In this document: piece by piece, positions 12,634 to 14,610 of the stretch
Position numbering within the stretch: the first letter of the stretch is position 1
Layout: every line of letters starts with the position of its first letter
Source of the DNA: Candidatus Heimdallarchaeota archaeon
GTDB taxonomy: Archaea; Asgardarchaeota; Heimdallarchaeia; JABLTI01
Direction of reading: 5' to 3'
NCBI GenBank assembly: GCA_019894765.1
Contig: JAGXNT010000048.1
Span: forward strand, 1-14,610
Length of the DNA stretch: 14,610 nt
Translations under genes and position numbers: made by a program
Notes under the pieces: model-generated
What the model saw: only the letters and a program-made list of their open reading frames with translations
Database searches by the model: none
Told to the model about the DNA's origin: nothing

Positions 12634-14610
12634 TCACTCCTGACGTGCTGGTTTGTATTTATGAAATTGAATCCATAATTCAGATAGCCATCCACCTAAA
12701 ATAGCAACTAAACAAAAGAGAATTGTTAATGCTATAAACCAAACAGGTAACCACGGAACGAAATTCTTGTATGTTTGTTGAACACCTAAGAAAATATCAT
12801 ATATATAATACAATAATATAGATGAGATAATTACAGAAATGAATATTGGAATTATTATTACAAAAATTAATTCAACGGAAAAATTTAGCCAGATTTGATG
12901 CTTTTTTGCACCAATATTATATTCAGACTCAATGATTCTCATTTTTTGTTTGTATATATTCCTTGCAGTTAAAATACCATAAAAGGAAATTAAACCAAAT
13001 GAAATTATGGTTATTATTATAAGATATACTAATGCAAATTTGTTCTGCTCTAGTTTTAAGGCATTTAATTCATTGTCAAAAGTTGTAACACGAATAGGAT
13101 AAGGTAGACTTTCAATCATATTTACAAGCAAAGTCTTGTTAGCAGTGGGATTAATTCTCACTAAAATGTACGACTCATATAAAACTCGTGTGGTTTCATC
13201 AAATTTATACTTTAATTGTGAGTAGGTTAAATTACTCATAACTAAATTATAATTATCTTCTAAAAGACGAGTAAGGAAGTTAGATGATTTATAAGGTACT
13301 AGTGGGAAATAATCAAACTTATTTATAAAAATCATATTGTAGGTAGCATAAGTGAGAGAGGTGATTTCGGAACTCGAATAGGTTTCATTTTTATCATAAT
13401 TATTTTTCTGGGCAAATTTCGAACTCATCATGTATGTCATGTTTGTTTCAAGCTCTGAAATATCAGCTAAAGGATACTTACAGGACTCAGGAAAATTAGG
13501 TGAAATTATCTCAATAAATTCTGAAACATTATAGATATTTAATATATTTACATCAAATATTCTATTATCAGGATTTGCTACCTTTATAATGCCCAATTCA
13601 CGAATTTCTACAAGTTCAACTTTTGTAAGCAAATCCACTCCAATAATTGTAGAAATACTTTCCATTAACATAGAATCATTATCAGCCCAACTCATGACAC
13701 ATATATCAGAAAATCCGACTTTGAGATTAGCTTCTATTGCAAGATGGTCATTAGACGATTTCATTAAAACTAGACCGGGAGAAATACAGAGACTAACTAG
13801 AAGCATTGCAAAAATCGCTCTATTATAATCTTTACTATAAGTTGCTAACTGTTTTAAAGCTAAGGTAAAGTAGCTTTTTCTCTTTTGCCAAATCTTTACA
13901 CCGATGTAACGCCATAGATATACAATTAATCTGGATAAGATAAGAAAAAGAGAGGCTAGTGTTAGAAGAATTCCTATAATCATTAGAAACACAAAAGTAG
14001 TAAGTAAAGGTAACACTGCGAAGACAATGTACAAAGAATCAGGAATATACCTCCAACCTAGAAAGCCAATAATAAAGGTAATAATTCCCGAAATCAGTAG
14101 TAATGATTCAACAGAGGTAAATATTCTTCGAATGAATTTCTTACGCTTAGATTTAAAAACTTCAGATGTGAGTTGTACTGTTCTTCTCGCAAAAGCCAAT
14201 TCAGTAATAAAACCTCCAATAATTAAAAAGGAAAACAAAGCGAGAATAATTACATACACAACAGGTTCTAGGTAGGCATTAAAATATGATGCCTTGTTTG
14301 CTAGATCAAGACCGAATGAAGATATCGCAAATCCGATGAGTGTACCTAGCGGAATCCCTAGGATTAATCCAATTGAGGTAGAAAGAAGATTTTCAGTAAA
14401 TAATATTTTCCGCAGAGTACCAAACTCCAAACCGTATGTCTTGAAAAGCTTAAATTGGATAGTCTTTTCAAAATTTCCAATATTGAACAATTCAATAATT
14501 AACAAACTCAGCAATAGAAAGATTGGTACTCCCAGCATAAAAATACTGATTGTTTGAAAAATCCAATTTACTTGAAAGGAAATTACAAAAGATTCAAAAT
14601 CATAACAAAA
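12634..14610 (-). CDS. FtsX/MacB-like ABC permease, 5' end cut by window edge
   Basis: The frame stays open to the right edge: upstream of an internal ATG at 14538 it reads YDFESFVISFQVNWIFQTIS then IFMLGVP, which completes a membrane helix. The ATG is therefore internal and the gene continues beyond the window. The visible part (about 658 residues) has a first FtsX-like helix cluster, with helices near the start and around 43-70, 88-112, 140-165, 172-212 and 235-255 counted from that ATG. A roughly 240-residue outside domain and three final helices (about 498-520, 550-580, 590-615) follow. This matches the 908-aa permease of the first system from about its second helix onward, so an N-terminal helix and ectodomain of some 250-300 residues should lie outside the window. 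It pairs with the fused ATPase 6 nt downstream. Substrate unknown. Confidence 0.85.
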   Translation of the reverse strand, partial: FCYDFESFVISFQVNWIFQTISIFMLGVPIFLLLSLLIIELFNIGNFEKTIQFKLFKTYGLEFGTLRKILFTENLLSTSIGLILGIPLGTLIGFAISSFGLDLANKASYFNAYLEPVVYVIILALFSFLIIGGFITELAFARRTVQLTSEVFKSKRKKFIRRIFTSVESLLLISGIITFIIGFLGWRYIPDSLYIVFAVLPLLTTFVFLMIIGILLTLASLFLILSRLIVYLWRYIGVKIWQKRKSYFTLALKQLATYSKDYNRAIFAMLLVSLCISPGLVLMKSSNDHLAIEANLKVGFSDICVMSWADNDSMLMESISTIIGVDLLTKVELVEIRELGIIKVANPDNRIFDVNILNIYNVSEFIEIISPNFPESCKYPLADISELETNMTYMMSSKFAQKNNYDKNETYSSSEITSLTYATYNMIFINKFDYFPLVPYKSSNFLTRLLEDNYNLVMSNLTYSQLKYKFDETTRVLYESYILVRINPTANKTLLVNMIESLPYPIRVTTFDNELNALKLEQNKFALVYLIIITIISFGLISFYGILTARNIYKQKMRIIESEYNIGAKKHQIWLNFSVELIFVIIIPIFISVIISSILLYYIYDIFLGVQQTYKNFVPWLPVWFIALTILFCLVAILGGWLSELWIQFHKYKPARQE

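Noticed and set aside
14536..14538. ATG at 14538 as the true start of the second permease
   Set aside because: The same frame continues upstream to the window edge without a stop and completes a membrane helix, and the paralogous permease has a large N-terminal part at this point.

Overview
The window is strongly AT-rich. Genes have Shine-Dalgarno-like leaders, TTG starts are frequent, and archaeal-type TATA elements and oligo-T stops are visible. It encodes TPR proteins, a seven-blade SBBP-type surface propeller and FtsX-type ABC permeases with large Asn-X-Ser/Thr-rich ectodomains. This mix suggests an archaeon, most likely an Asgard (Heimdallarchaeia-like) lineage. That assignment is inference; no rRNA, complete tRNA or marker gene is present.

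Layout, left to right. Positions 1-74 hold the first codons of a minus-strand TPR gene, and 185-1882 a complete TPR paralogue. At 2118-3017 lies a plus-strand gene resembling the L-2-amino-thiazoline-4-carboxylate hydrolase family. Positions 3218-8000 form a minus-strand operon: secreted or anchored small protein, about ten-TM FtsX/MacB-like permease, and two separate ABC ATPases. Positions 8001-8640 are a gene-poor stretch with a promoter/operator, a short broken plus-strand reading frame and the C-terminal stub of another TPR-family gene. At 8682-10280 is the SBBP propeller surface protein. At 10351-10827 is a small membrane-anchored protein. From 10966 to the right edge is a second ABC system, with both ATPases fused into one 553-residue protein and a permease whose 5' end is cut by the window edge.

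The most unusual element is a 34-nt direct repeat present six times (137, 1952, 3019, 8393, 10307, 10913), always in the same orientation. Read on the minus strand it looks like the 3' end of a tRNA gene: T-arm with TTCAAAT loop, CCCCCGC acceptor strand, A, then CCA, followed by a T-rich tract. No copy has the rest of a tRNA. The copies lie between genes, often within 30 nt of a stop codon, and cut the window into discrete gene or operon modules in either orientation. This resembles a cassette array built by repeated insertion at a tRNA 3'-end-like site; a tRNA-like 3'-UTR element is the main alternative. No integrase or transposase lies in the window.

The two ABC systems are informative together. 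The separate ATPases of system 1 correspond one-to-one to the two halves of the fused ATPase in system 2, implying heterodimeric ATPases working with a large FtsX-type permease in surface export or lipoprotein/lipid handling. The fused version also carries an AbrB/SpoVT-like segment in its linker.
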